Assembly: GCA_016200785.1 (NCBI GenBank)
Contig: JACQED010000417.1
Coordinates: forward strand, 1 to 12,544
Origin: Chloroflexota bacterium
GTDB lineage: Bacteria; Chloroflexota; Anaerolineae; Anaerolineales; JACQED01
Length of the DNA stretch: 12,544 nucleotides
Direction of reading: 5' to 3'
Part shown: positions 5,855 to 12,456 of the stretch, in pieces
How positions within the stretch are numbered: the first letter of the stretch is position 1
Layout: every line of letters starts with the position of its first letter
The notes under the pieces: generated by a model
The model's input: only the letters and a program-made list of their open reading frames with translations
What the model was told of the DNA's origin: nothing
The model's database searches: none
Translations under genes and position numbers: made by a program

Positions 5855-8212
5855 CTATCGGGTCCCAGAATCGGCCAACTGATTCTTCCATCCCGGCTGA
5901 GCCTCCAACAGACTCACGATCTCCTGCCGGGGTATCGCCAACACCTTCGTATTCAAGGCCGTGGCTTTGGCCGTGGCCGTGTGCGGCCGGCCCCGTGCGA
6001 GGGCGACGGCATCCAGCAATTCGCCGGGCTTGACCTCGGTCTGGGTCGGCGCCGTGCCGTCGAGGCTGAACGAAAGCGCGACCGAGCCTTCTTTCACGAC
6101 GTACAACGCCGTCGGCTCCGCGCCCGCCTCGAAAATAGTCTGATTCTTCTTGAAGCGAACTTCGTCGGTGACGGCGGCCAGTTTTCGCAAGGCCGGGTCC
6201 GGCAACGCGGCGAGGGCAGGAACGTTGCGCAACTGCCGCAGGGCGCGCTCGCGCGTCGCCTTGTCGAGCATCTTCTGCAAATGCGGAAACGAGTCGGTCA
6301 TGTGCGGGAAGTGCATCGCCGCCGCGAATTGCTTTTCGAAATCGCTCTCGACCGTGAGCTCGACGTACTCGATCTGCCGGGCGACTCGATCGGCCTCGAC
6401 GCGCTTGTCAACGTTGAGCAGGGCAATGCGTGCGCCGTCGCCGGCGGCGTTGCCGACGGCATAGACATTGGTCAACTCACAGTCGGGGAACAGCCCCATC
6501 GCCATCGCCTTCACCTTGTCAATGAAACTGCCGAACGCCCCGGCCAGCACCACCTTGTCCAACTTATGCACGCCCAGCCGCCGCATCATGATCTTGGCCG
6601 CCGAGTACATGGCCGACTTCGCCAGTTGCAAAGCGCGCATGTCGTTGACGCTGAAGGTGATGTCGCGCCCGATGGAAGTTTCACGCGCCCAGGCCAGAAC
6701 GAATTCCAGCCCATTCGGCCCCTCGCGCAGGCGCGGCGAGTGTGTCTCCTTCGAGTAGCGTCCGGTCGCGTCAACGACTCCCGCGCGGTACATCTCCCAT
6801 CCGAGATCGATCATCGCCGAGCCGCACAGGCCGCGCGCCTTGATCTCTTCGGGCGGCAATTCGTCCGACCATTTCTCCTGGCCGATGACCCTAAAGCGCA
6901 CATCCCACGTGACCGGGTCAATGTCCACTTTCTCGATCGCGCCCAGCGCCGCGCGCATTCCATACGTGATCTGCGCGCCCTCGAACGCAGGGCCGGTGGG
7001 CACTGAGGATGAGATCAGCTTGTTCCGGTTGCCGAGCACCATCTCGCCGTTCGTGCCGATGTCGATCACCAGCATGATGTCGTCCTGGTTGTACGGCTCC
7101 TCGGCGATAACGCAGGCCATGTTGTCCGCGCCGACAAAGCCGGCCTCGTTGGGCAAAACGTGCACGTTTCCGGATGGCAGAATATTGAGTCCGAAGTCGC
7201 GCGCTTTCACGTCCATTGAGTGATGGATGGCCGGCGCGAACGGAGAGACGCCGACGTACTTTGGGAAAATGTTGAGGAAGATGTGATCCATGCAGGTGTT
7301 GCCCACCAGCACAGCCTCGACGATGTCCTCGGGCTTGTACCCGGCTGCCTCGCACGCTCTGGCGATGATCGTGTTCAATCCCTCCAGAATCGCCGCGTGC
7401 ATCTTCTCCAGCCCATCGGACTTGGTCATGGCGTAGGTGATGCGCGCCATCACGTCGTCGCCGTAAGGCGTTTGCGGATTCATCATCGACTCGGTGGCGA
7501 GCACCTGCCCGGAGTCGAGATCGCACAGGAAACCGGCCACCGTCGTCGTTCCCACGTCCACGGCCAGGCCGAGCGCGTATTCGGCGAAGCCGGGGACGAC
7601 GCGAATGACCTCCCGTCCCTGCCAGACGAACACGGTCACCTTCCACTCGCCGGTGCGGATCGCCCTCTGCAGCGCAACCAACACGCGATAGTCAATGCGC
7701 AGGCCATCCAATCCATGTGCGGCGTTGAGCGCGTTCTGCAAGCGCTCCCAGTCGCCGACCGGATCGTGGAGCGTCGCGGGTTTCATCTCGACGAAATAAC
7801 GACGGACAGACGGCTTGATCTCGATTTTGAGTTCGCGCGCTGATTTGCGCACGAGTTGCTTGACGGCGCGGCTCTCTTCGGGCACGAAGACGACAACCGG
7901 GCCGTGCACCTCGACCTGGCAAGACTGGCGCAGGTTCGGCTCGATCAGGCCTTTGGAATGGAAGAACTCCTTCTCCTTTTGCAGAACCGGGTTGAGGTGG
8001 CTCATGCTCGACTCGATGCCGAACCGTTCGAAGAATCCCTCTTCGATACGGACGCGGCACTTGGAGCACATGAGCCGCCCGCCGCAGGGCGTCTCGATCT
8101 CGACGCCGAGCGAGCGAGCGACATCCAGCAAGTTGGCCCCCTCCTCGCAGTACCCGCGCGAGCCGGACGGCTGGAAGATGACAAGGTGTTTGGGCTTCGT
8201 ATCGTCAGACAT
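5855..8212 (-). CDS. Reductive activator of corrinoid proteins (RACE, RamA/OdmD functional class) fused to a C-terminal cyclic-nucleotide-binding-like domain
   Basis: A 785-residue protein. The N-terminal plant-type [2Fe-2S] domain has Cys 43, 49, 52 and 98 (C-x5-C-x2-C...C). A linker follows, then a large ASKHA-type (DUF4445, PF14574) ATPase domain with phosphate loops at DVGTTTV (219-225), IDIGTNGE (383-390) and GAFGSF (558-563). Such proteins use ATP to reduce inactive cob(II)alamin to cob(I)alamin on the corrinoid partner. Residues from about 660 to 785 form an additional cNMP-binding-type beta roll: FEAGAEPTALYVVKEGSVALSF (split as 694-703 and 704-715), then PGELLDAVAL, then PHTATAKA. 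In that last motif the usual phosphate-binding Arg is His744. This fusion is not the standard RACE architecture. ATG 8212 is chosen over the adjoining TTG. The ribosome site is weak because the leader is heptamer repeat. It lies 18 bp before the URO-D gene. Confidence 0.93.
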   Translation of the reverse strand: MSDDTKPKHLVIFQPSGSRGYCEEGANLLDVARSLGVEIETPCGGRLMCSKCRVRIEEGFFERFGIESSMSHLNPVLQKEKEFFHSKGLIEPNLRQSCQVEVHGPVVVFVPEESRAVKQLVRKSARELKIEIKPSVRRYFVEMKPATLHDPVGDWERLQNALNAAHGLDGLRIDYRVLVALQRAIRTGEWKVTVFVWQGREVIRVVPGFAEYALGLAVDVGTTTVAGFLCDLDSGQVLATESMMNPQTPYGDDVMARITYAMTKSDGLEKMHAAILEGLNTIIARACEAAGYKPEDIVEAVLVGNTCMDHIFLNIFPKYVGVSPFAPAIHHSMDVKARDFGLNILPSGNVHVLPNEAGFVGADNMACVIAEEPYNQDDIMLVIDIGTNGEMVLGNRNKLISSSVPTGPAFEGAQITYGMRAALGAIEKVDIDPVTWDVRFRVIGQEKWSDELPPEEIKARGLCGSAMIDLGWEMYRAGVVDATGRYSKETHSPRLREGPNGLEFVLAWARETSIGRDITFSVNDMRALQLAKSAMYSAAKIMMRRLGVHKLDKVVLAGAFGSFIDKVKAMAMGLFPDCELTNVYAVGNAAGDGARIALLNVDKRVEADRVARQIEYVELTVESDFEKQFAAAMHFPHMTDSFPHLQKMLDKATRERALRQLRNVPALAALPDPALRKLAAVTDEVRFKKNQTIFEAGAEPTALYVVKEGSVALSFSLDGTAPTQTEVKPGELLDAVALARGRPHTATAKATALNTKVLAIPRQEIVSLLEAQPGWKNQLADSGTR

Positions 8213-8213
8213 C

Positions 8214-8241
8214 AATCACACTTCACGTTTCACGCCTCAAG
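8214..8241. repeat. Phased heptamers in the leader of the RACE gene
   Basis: Four units in 7-bp register, AATCACA, CTTCACG, TTTCACG and CCTCAAG, belong to the TCACG-type family seen at 1639-1666. They end at the RACE start codon and so replace its normal ribosome site region. They occupy part of the 67-bp spacer after the MtrH gene; the rest of that spacer holds no terminator I can see. Confidence 0.5.
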
Positions 8242-8279
8242 CGGATCGGCCAACTCGCTCGCCTCCCGGCGGGCGTTCT

Positions 8280-9368
8280 CTAATTCGACTGAATGGCGGC
8301 GGCGCTGTCCGGCATCAACTCGGCGTCGTCGCCTTCGCCAACCGTTGCCCCTCTTGCCGCGCGACGCTTTTCGCCTTTGACTTTTTGCGCTTCCATCAGC
8401 CTGTCGCTCTTCGCCGCGCGCAGGCCCTTCATGAATTCGACCTCTTTGGGGAAATGCTTGTTGAGCGGATGAGCCGGGTCTTCGGGCAATTCGAGGCCCT
8501 CGTCCCACGCCATCACCGTGACCATCGCCACGGCGGCGGCGACGGCGGTGAAGACGCGCCGGGTGCCGGTGATCGGGCCATACGCCATCCAGTCATTCCA
8601 CATTACGGCGGCGATACCGTGCATGGCCGCGTCCATGCCCTGAAACGCCGGGCGGCCCCATTTTTCAATGGTAGATTTCCACATGTAGGAGCCATTGGCC
8701 GGCGCGTTGCCCGTCGGCAGGCCGAACTCTTCTTTGACCATACGGTTCGCCAGATAGCAAAAGCCCTGCGTGGGCAGGTTCATGGTCGTCGTGTCCACCA
8801 GAATGGAAGTGAACTCGCCGCCCTCAATCGCTTTGAGCATTTTGCGGAGCGACTTGAGCCGGCCAGTGGCTTTCTTGTCTTCCGCGTCGAAGGGCTGAAG
8901 GATGACGGATTTGATGCCGCACTCTTTCAACTCGGCCACCTGATCGGGGATGTCGGGGTCCCACGCGGTAATGCTGTTGTAATTGAACCGGTGCTGGACT
9001 CCGGCGGCCTTCACGAATCTCGCGCCGGCCCGCCGCGCCTCTTCGGTCCACGTGTCGATCTGAAAGACCAGGGTGTCGTTGATCGAGAGGAACCACTCGC
9101 AGTACGCCCGGATCTCGTCCGGCGAGGGCGCGACGAGGCCGATGATGGCCGGGACGCCGGTTTCGTTTGACATCTCCTCGACCAACTTGATCTCGTCGAG
9201 GGCTTTAGCCTTGTCCCAGCGGGGCGGCTTGCGGCTCTCGACGATCTTGTGGCCGGTCTGGAACATATTGGCAAACAACACCGGCGGGCGCTCACCCGGC
9301 TGGCCGCCGACTTCGATGTGGCCGATCTTCATTACCCTCTGCGGGGTGTCGAAATGATAGAGACCCAT
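8280..9368 (-). CDS. MtrH-family tetrahydropterin:corrinoid methyltransferase (MtvA/MtgA/MtoA-type)
   Basis: A 362-residue TIM-barrel protein. The MtrH family pattern is clear: IEVGGQPGERPPVLFANMFQ (18-37), GHKIV (39-43), FNYNSITAWDP (128-138), LVDTTTMNLPTQG (190-202), EEFGLPTGNAPANGSYMW (213-230) and YGPITGTRRVF (263-273). In archaea MtrH carries methyl from methyl-tetrahydromethanopterin to the corrinoid of MtrA. In bacteria relatives exchange methyl between tetrahydrofolate and small corrinoid proteins, as in vanillate or glycine-betaine demethylation. The corrinoid protein and activator in this window are the expected partners. No other Mtr subunit is present, so it would work in the cytoplasm without sodium pumping. 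GAAAGGA precedes ATG 9368. The protein is about 45 residues longer than usual, with a low-complexity charged tail (about 325-362) whose end may be frameshifted. Confidence 0.92.
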   Translation of the reverse strand: MGLYHFDTPQRVMKIGHIEVGGQPGERPPVLFANMFQTGHKIVESRKPPRWDKAKALDEIKLVEEMSNETGVPAIIGLVAPSPDEIRAYCEWFLSINDTLVFQIDTWTEEARRAGARFVKAAGVQHRFNYNSITAWDPDIPDQVAELKECGIKSVILQPFDAEDKKATGRLKSLRKMLKAIEGGEFTSILVDTTTMNLPTQGFCYLANRMVKEEFGLPTGNAPANGSYMWKSTIEKWGRPAFQGMDAAMHGIAAVMWNDWMAYGPITGTRRVFTAVAAAVAMVTVMAWDEGLELPEDPAHPLNKHFPKEVEFMKGLRAAKSDRLMEAQKVKGEKRRAARGATVGEGDDAELMPDSAAAIQSN

Positions 9369-9378
9369 GAGCGTCCTT

Positions 9379-9699
9379 TCACTTGAACGTGATCGTCACA
9401 TCCTTTGGCAGAGCGATTCCAACTTCGACCTCGATGGCCTTGAGAATGGCAGTCGGGATCGGGCAAGCGGTGTGGCGGATGTGTTTGGCGGCCGAGGCGT
9501 AGACGGCGCTCTCCGTCATGCGCTTGAAAACCTCGTGTCCCCTGCCCTTCCACTGGAGACGACCCAGATCGGGGTTCATCGCCACGATCTGGTCGCACTC
9601 GCTGTGGATGACAACCTGCACGTGCGCCTCGTCCACTTGGGTCACTTCGATCACTGCTGAGTGGCCGCAAATGCCGGCGAACACTTCAACCCGTGCCAT
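9379..9699 (-). CDS. Small conserved protein, DUF6951-like, of methyltransferase clusters
   Basis: A 106-residue soluble protein with three separated cysteines: C11 (AGICGHSA), C35 (HSECDQI) and C79 (HTACPIPTAILKAIEVEVG). It also has a central positively charged stretch and a closing IALPKDVTITFK. This resembles a small uncharacterised family (DUF6951, from memory, not checked) that I associate with anaerobic C1 metabolism. The function is unknown. The Cys placement and the neighbours suggest a thiol, metal or corrinoid-related accessory role. Its ATG shares one base with the stop of the OsmC gene upstream (TGATG), and it ends 10 bp before the MtrH gene, so it belongs to the same translational unit. 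Confidence 0.78.
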   Translation of the reverse strand: MARVEVFAGICGHSAVIEVTQVDEAHVQVVIHSECDQIVAMNPDLGRLQWKGRGHEVFKRMTESAVYASAAKHIRHTACPIPTAILKAIEVEVGIALPKDVTITFK

Positions 9700-10337
9700 C
9701 AGCTTCCCTCACAGGTAAGAAACTCAACGCTGCCCTTCACCGGGATCGGGCGGGTGAAGATGTCTAACACCGGGCAGTGGCTTTCAACCATCTCAGCCAG
9801 GGCGCGCAGGCGGGCTTCGGGCTCCGCACTCTTCAGCCGCGTGCGATATTCCACGCGCGTAAAGCCCGGTGCGGGGTGCGGGTCCACGTCAAACATCCCG
9901 CGCAAGTCCATAAAGCCCTTCACCGACACTTCGACCTCGTCGAGCCGCACGCCCATCAACTCGGCACAGATCGAATACATAATCTCCTGGCAGGCGCCGA
10001 GCGCGGCCAGGGTGAGTTCCACCGGATTGGGCGCCAGATCGCTTCCACCCACCACCGGCGGCTCGTCTATGACGAGGGGCGGGAACTTGCGTATCTGCGC
10101 TTCACACTGCAAGATTTCGACTCGCCGGGTTTCGGCGCGGAAGACGGCGAGTTTTCCAGATCGGTCGGAGCGCAACTGCCCTATCCGTTGTTCGAGCGCA
10201 GTCGCCAAAATCGTGCTTGCCCTCTGGCTGCGCCACACGGCCAACATACGCGCGATCTGACCGTCGAGCGCGGCGCCCCCATCCGCTCCCGGCGCGGGCG
10301 CTGGATCGGCACTGTCGGACTGCGTTTGAGCGTCCAT
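9699..10337 (-). CDS. OsmC-family protein with an extended N-terminus
   Basis: A 212-residue protein with the OsmC/Ohr fold. The family marks are IDEPPVVGGSDLAPNPVELT (90-109), the first reactive-type Cys116 in LGACQEI, and the second Cys188 in ESHCPVLD. Family members reduce peroxides or handle reactive thiols through this Cys pair, working as dimers in the cytoplasm. The first ~30 residues are Ala/Pro/Asp-rich and probably disordered; residues about 30-60 look helical and are not part of the usual domain. I chose ATG 10337, preceded by GGAGGTG (10347-10353), over a TTG six codons upstream. The stop overlaps the next ATG by one base. A second OsmC gene lies just upstream, but the two proteins are only distantly alike. 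Confidence 0.88.
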   Translation of the reverse strand: MDAQTQSDSADPAPAPGADGGAALDGQIARMLAVWRSQRASTILATALEQRIGQLRSDRSGKLAVFRAETRRVEILQCEAQIRKFPPLVIDEPPVVGGSDLAPNPVELTLAALGACQEIMYSICAELMGVRLDEVEVSVKGFMDLRGMFDVDPHPAPGFTRVEYRTRLKSAEPEARLRALAEMVESHCPVLDIFTRPIPVKGSVEFLTCEGS

Positions 10338-10385
10338 GACCGTAGACACCTCCAACTATGCTGGAGTTGGGCAACAAATGACGTG

Positions 10386-10414
10386 ATAGGGGGCGGTTGG
10401 CCGCCGCCCCCTAT
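10386..10414 (-). terminator. Perfect 11-bp-stem hairpin between the two OsmC genes
   Basis: ATAGGGGGCGG (10386-10396) and CCGCCCCCTAT (10404-10414) are exact reverse complements with a 7-nt loop. The hairpin starts 5 nt after the stop of the upstream OsmC gene. The GC-rich stem is typical of intrinsic terminators, but no good run of U follows on the minus strand. It may therefore act as a partial terminator or as an mRNA 3'-end stabiliser that sets the ratio of the genes on either side. Confidence 0.6.
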
Positions 10415-10418
10415 TCGA

Positions 10419-10952
10419 CTACATTTGGGTCATCAGATGCGTAGATACTTCAAGCGGTTGTGAGAGAATGCATCCGACGGGTGAGGTCTTGAGGACCACA
10501 TCGTGCAGCGCCTGCAACGCCTCAGGAGCGGCTTTCGGCGCTTTCAGCGTGACCTCGACTTCGACACGTTTGTAACCCGGCGGAACCTCGTCGGACAGTC
10601 CGAGGAATCCCTGCAGATCGAGATTCCCCTTCAATTGGATGTCCACGCCTTCCAGCTCGATCCCGCGCTGTGCGGCGTTTAGCACATAACCGGTGGTGAG
10701 GCAGCAGCCGTACGCGCCCAGAACCACCTCGACCATATTCGGCGCGGTATCGGAGCCACCCAGGACGGTCGGCTCATCCATCGGAATGGTGAAGTTGCGG
10801 CCATAACTCACGATACTGGCTTCGCTCTTAAACCCACCTTTCCATTGGGTGCGTGCCTCCCAGACCGTTTCACCCCTTTCGGGCTTTTCCTTGATCGCGC
10901 CGATTAGCCCCTGCAGTTGTTCCTGGTTGAAGCCGAGATTGACTGTTGTCAT
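10419..10952 (-). CDS. OsmC-family protein
   Basis: A 177-residue OsmC-type protein: MDEPTVLGGSDTAPNMVEVV (58-77), a CC pair at 83-84 in AYGCCLTTGY, and the second conserved Cys161 in SPVGCILS. The layout fits the family's two-cysteine active site, used for peroxide or thiol-linked chemistry. A GGAGG ribosome site lies 6 nt before ATG 10952. It is the first gene after a 168-bp spacer and is followed by a strong hairpin, so it may be expressed at a different level from the genes behind it. Its neighbours suggest protection or handling of reactive thiols or low-potential cofactors; this is inference. Confidence 0.9.
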   Translation of the reverse strand: MTTVNLGFNQEQLQGLIGAIKEKPERGETVWEARTQWKGGFKSEASIVSYGRNFTIPMDEPTVLGGSDTAPNMVEVVLGAYGCCLTTGYVLNAAQRGIELEGVDIQLKGNLDLQGFLGLSDEVPPGYKRVEVEVTLKAPKAAPEALQALHDVVLKTSPVGCILSQPLEVSTHLMTQM

Positions 10953-11080
10953 GGTGAGCCTCCTTCAAGAAGATCCATAATTGTCTGTTGGCGAAGGTGT
11001 TTGTTGTTCACTGGTATCTTCTCACATCCATAGTGCAGTCTCCTCTCTCTTCCCATCCCCCCGCGATGGAGAGCACAATC

Positions 11081-11119
11081 ATCAGCCTGTCCGCCTCCTG
11101 CAACGGCGTATCGGCTGAT
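11081..11119 (-). terminator. Imperfect hairpin just after the second URO-D gene
   Basis: ATCAGCC (11081-11087) pairs with GGCTGAT (11113-11119), and an inner CGCC/GGCG pair (11092-11095 with 11105-11108) continues the stem across a 4x4 internal loop. It begins 1 nt after the URO-D stop. There is no clear U-tract, so termination is only possible. The rest of the 11120-10953 spacer shows no promoter boxes I would defend. Confidence 0.4.
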
Positions 11120-11120
11120 T

Positions 11121-12140
11121 TCAATGGGTGATGGCTTCCATCATCGCCTGCACGTTGCCCAGCGGCGTCGTCGGCGTCATCTCACAGCCGGTCGTCAATA
11201 TGAAGCCGTCCGGCCCCCCGGCGCGGAGGCAATTTTTGGCGGCTGCCATCACGTCGTCGATGCCGCCCTGATCCATCACATGCACCGGATCGACATTGCC
11301 GGCGATGCACACTCGCCCTTTGCACACCTGTTTCGCCATCGCCAGATCGACTTTCTGATCCAGGCTCAGACAAACCGCGCCCGTCTCGATCATCAAATCC
11401 CACTTGTCGGCAGTATTGCCGCAAACGTGCAGCCACGTGCCGACGCCGTGCGACTTGGCCCAATCAATGACTTCGATCAGCGGCGGCAGGCAGAATTTCG
11501 CGAAGGCGTGGCGCGAGATCAAGCCGGAAGACGCCGAGTGATCGGCAAGGCTGATCAGCCCGATGACGTGTTTCTCGACGAGCGGCTTGTAGTATTGCTT
11601 CAGCGCAGCCACGGCGAAGTCGGTCATTTTGGCGACTGCCGCCGGCAGGGTGATGGTCGCGCGCAGAAAGCCGTCCAGCCCGTACATCTGCCCCGCCGTG
11701 GTGAACGGCCCCCATTGCGTCACGGCGACGATCGCCGAATCGCCGAGGGCCTCGGCCGTGCGCCGCGCGGTTTCGCGGATGGTGTAGACCGCCGGATCGC
11801 GATCGAGTTCGGTGAGATCACAATCGTCCACCTCGTCGAGGCTTTCGATCACGATCGGAGCGATCACTTCGGGCGCGCCCAGACGCGGATAGCGGATGCG
11901 GCCGCCCAGCGCCCCGACGAGCAGGTTGTTGAATCCCGATCCCACGAAGACAATCGGGCTGGGAACTTTTTTCTGAGTCTCCAGCACCGTGTCGGTCATA
12001 GAGTCGGGATCAGTCGCCAGGTCGCGAATCGAGCGCCCGGCCTGATGGATGCTCCACTGACCTGCGCCGAACAACGTGGCCGGACTCCGGGGCGGCGCGC
12101 CCCGGCGAAAGGCCTCGCGAATCGCGTCGGGCGTGTTCAT
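11121..12140 (-). CDS. URO-D-family zinc methyltransferase (second copy, divergent)
   Basis: A 339-residue protein of the uroporphyrinogen-decarboxylase fold, methyltransferase branch. It has H238-x-C240 in WLHVCGNT and C319 in TTGCEMTPTTP as expected zinc ligands, GAVCLSLDQKVD (254-265), IAGNVDP (279-285), and the closing PLGNVQAMMEA (326-336). Such proteins pass methyl groups between corrinoids and thiols or demethylate small methylated substrates. It is clearly different from the 372-aa URO-D in this window, shorter and with a different N-terminus, and no corrinoid gene adjoins it. It may use the corrinoid protein at 3972-4706 or one upstream of the window. It follows the small PF13769-type gene by 14 bp. 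Substrate unknown; haem synthesis is unlikely. Confidence 0.88.
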   Translation of the reverse strand: MNTPDAIREAFRRGAPPRSPATLFGAGQWSIHQAGRSIRDLATDPDSMTDTVLETQKKVPSPIVFVGSGFNNLLVGALGGRIRYPRLGAPEVIAPIVIESLDEVDDCDLTELDRDPAVYTIRETARRTAEALGDSAIVAVTQWGPFTTAGQMYGLDGFLRATITLPAAVAKMTDFAVAALKQYYKPLVEKHVIGLISLADHSASSGLISRHAFAKFCLPPLIEVIDWAKSHGVGTWLHVCGNTADKWDLMIETGAVCLSLDQKVDLAMAKQVCKGRVCIAGNVDPVHVMDQGGIDDVMAAAKNCLRAGGPDGFILTTGCEMTPTTPLGNVQAMMEAITH

Positions 12141-12141
12141 C

Positions 12142-12154
12142 GGCGTTCGACGCC
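12142..12154 (-). promoter_or_regulatory. Short hairpin between ribosome site and start of the second URO-D gene
   Basis: GGCGT TCG ACGCC is a 5-bp perfect stem with a 3-nt loop. It lies between a GAGG (12153-12156, overlapping the previous stop) and ATG 12140. The linear spacing of 12 nt is long; folding the hairpin would shorten it. This could modulate translation or be chance. Confidence 0.3.
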
Positions 12155-12448
12155 TCAGCCCGCCTCGCGGCGCGCAAGTTTCGCGAGGCGCGAGGGCGGA
12201 TAGGCGGCGACGATCTCATCCACCACCGCCTGCGCGGCCTCTTCGGCGCTGCCGGGTCTTTCCTCGGTCGCGCCCCACACGAAGCCGGCTTGATACTGCT
12301 CGGCTTCGGTCTGGCCCTCGGCCATCGCCGCGGCGTCAACCGTCGCCTCGAACGCGCGCGGCAGCTGCTTGGTCACGCGGCCGTTCTCGTCGCGGGCACG
12401 CACGCCGTAGGGAATGTCTTTCCAGTAGTAGATTTGGACTTTTGCCAT
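12155..12448 (-). CDS. Small PF13769-type protein ('virulence factor' family by name only)
   Basis: A 97-residue soluble protein. The start IYYWKDIPYGVRAR (6-19) and the following QLPRAFEATVDAAAM (28-42) match the pattern W-x-x-IP-x-x-V-x-AR followed by a RF-x-x-A-x-D-x-AAM helix, which I recognise from PF13769. The family name reflects an old annotation and says nothing of pathogenicity. In many bacteria these small proteins sit among folate and C1 genes, which agrees with the neighbours here. The biochemical role is unknown. I chose ATG 12448 (AAAGGG upstream) because it gives the family N-terminus; the frame stays open to 12511 but that part overlaps the upstream gene. It starts 8 bp after the previous stop. 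Confidence 0.7.
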   Translation of the reverse strand: MAKVQIYYWKDIPYGVRARDENGRVTKQLPRAFEATVDAAAMAEGQTEAEQYQAGFVWGATEERPGSAEEAAQAVVDEIVAAYPPSRLAKLARREAG

Positions 12449-12456
12449 AGGCCCTT

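Noticed and set aside
5438..7006. Long plus-strand open frame of 522 codons
   Set aside because: It is antisense to the URO-D and RACE genes, both of which have clear family motifs. The translation is Arg/His/Val-rich without any recognisable domain, as expected for a shadow in GC-rich DNA.
8280..8282. Read-through of the TAG ending MtrH as pyrrolysine
   Set aside because: Pyrrolysine is known in MttB/MtbB/MtmB types, not MtrH; in-frame sequence after the TAG does not look coding, and no pyl genes are seen.
7815..9170. Long plus-strand open frame of 451 codons
   Set aside because: It spans the antisense of RACE and MtrH and the repeat spacer between them, with no motif and no ribosome site.
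10953..11120. Promoter for the OsmC gene in the 168-bp spacer
   Set aside because: I looked for -35/-10 pairs on the minus strand; only weak AT-rich stretches near 10975-10985 were present, not enough to call.
12155..12448. Pathogenicity-related role from the family name 'virulence factor'
   Set aside because: The name is historical; the context is one-carbon metabolism.
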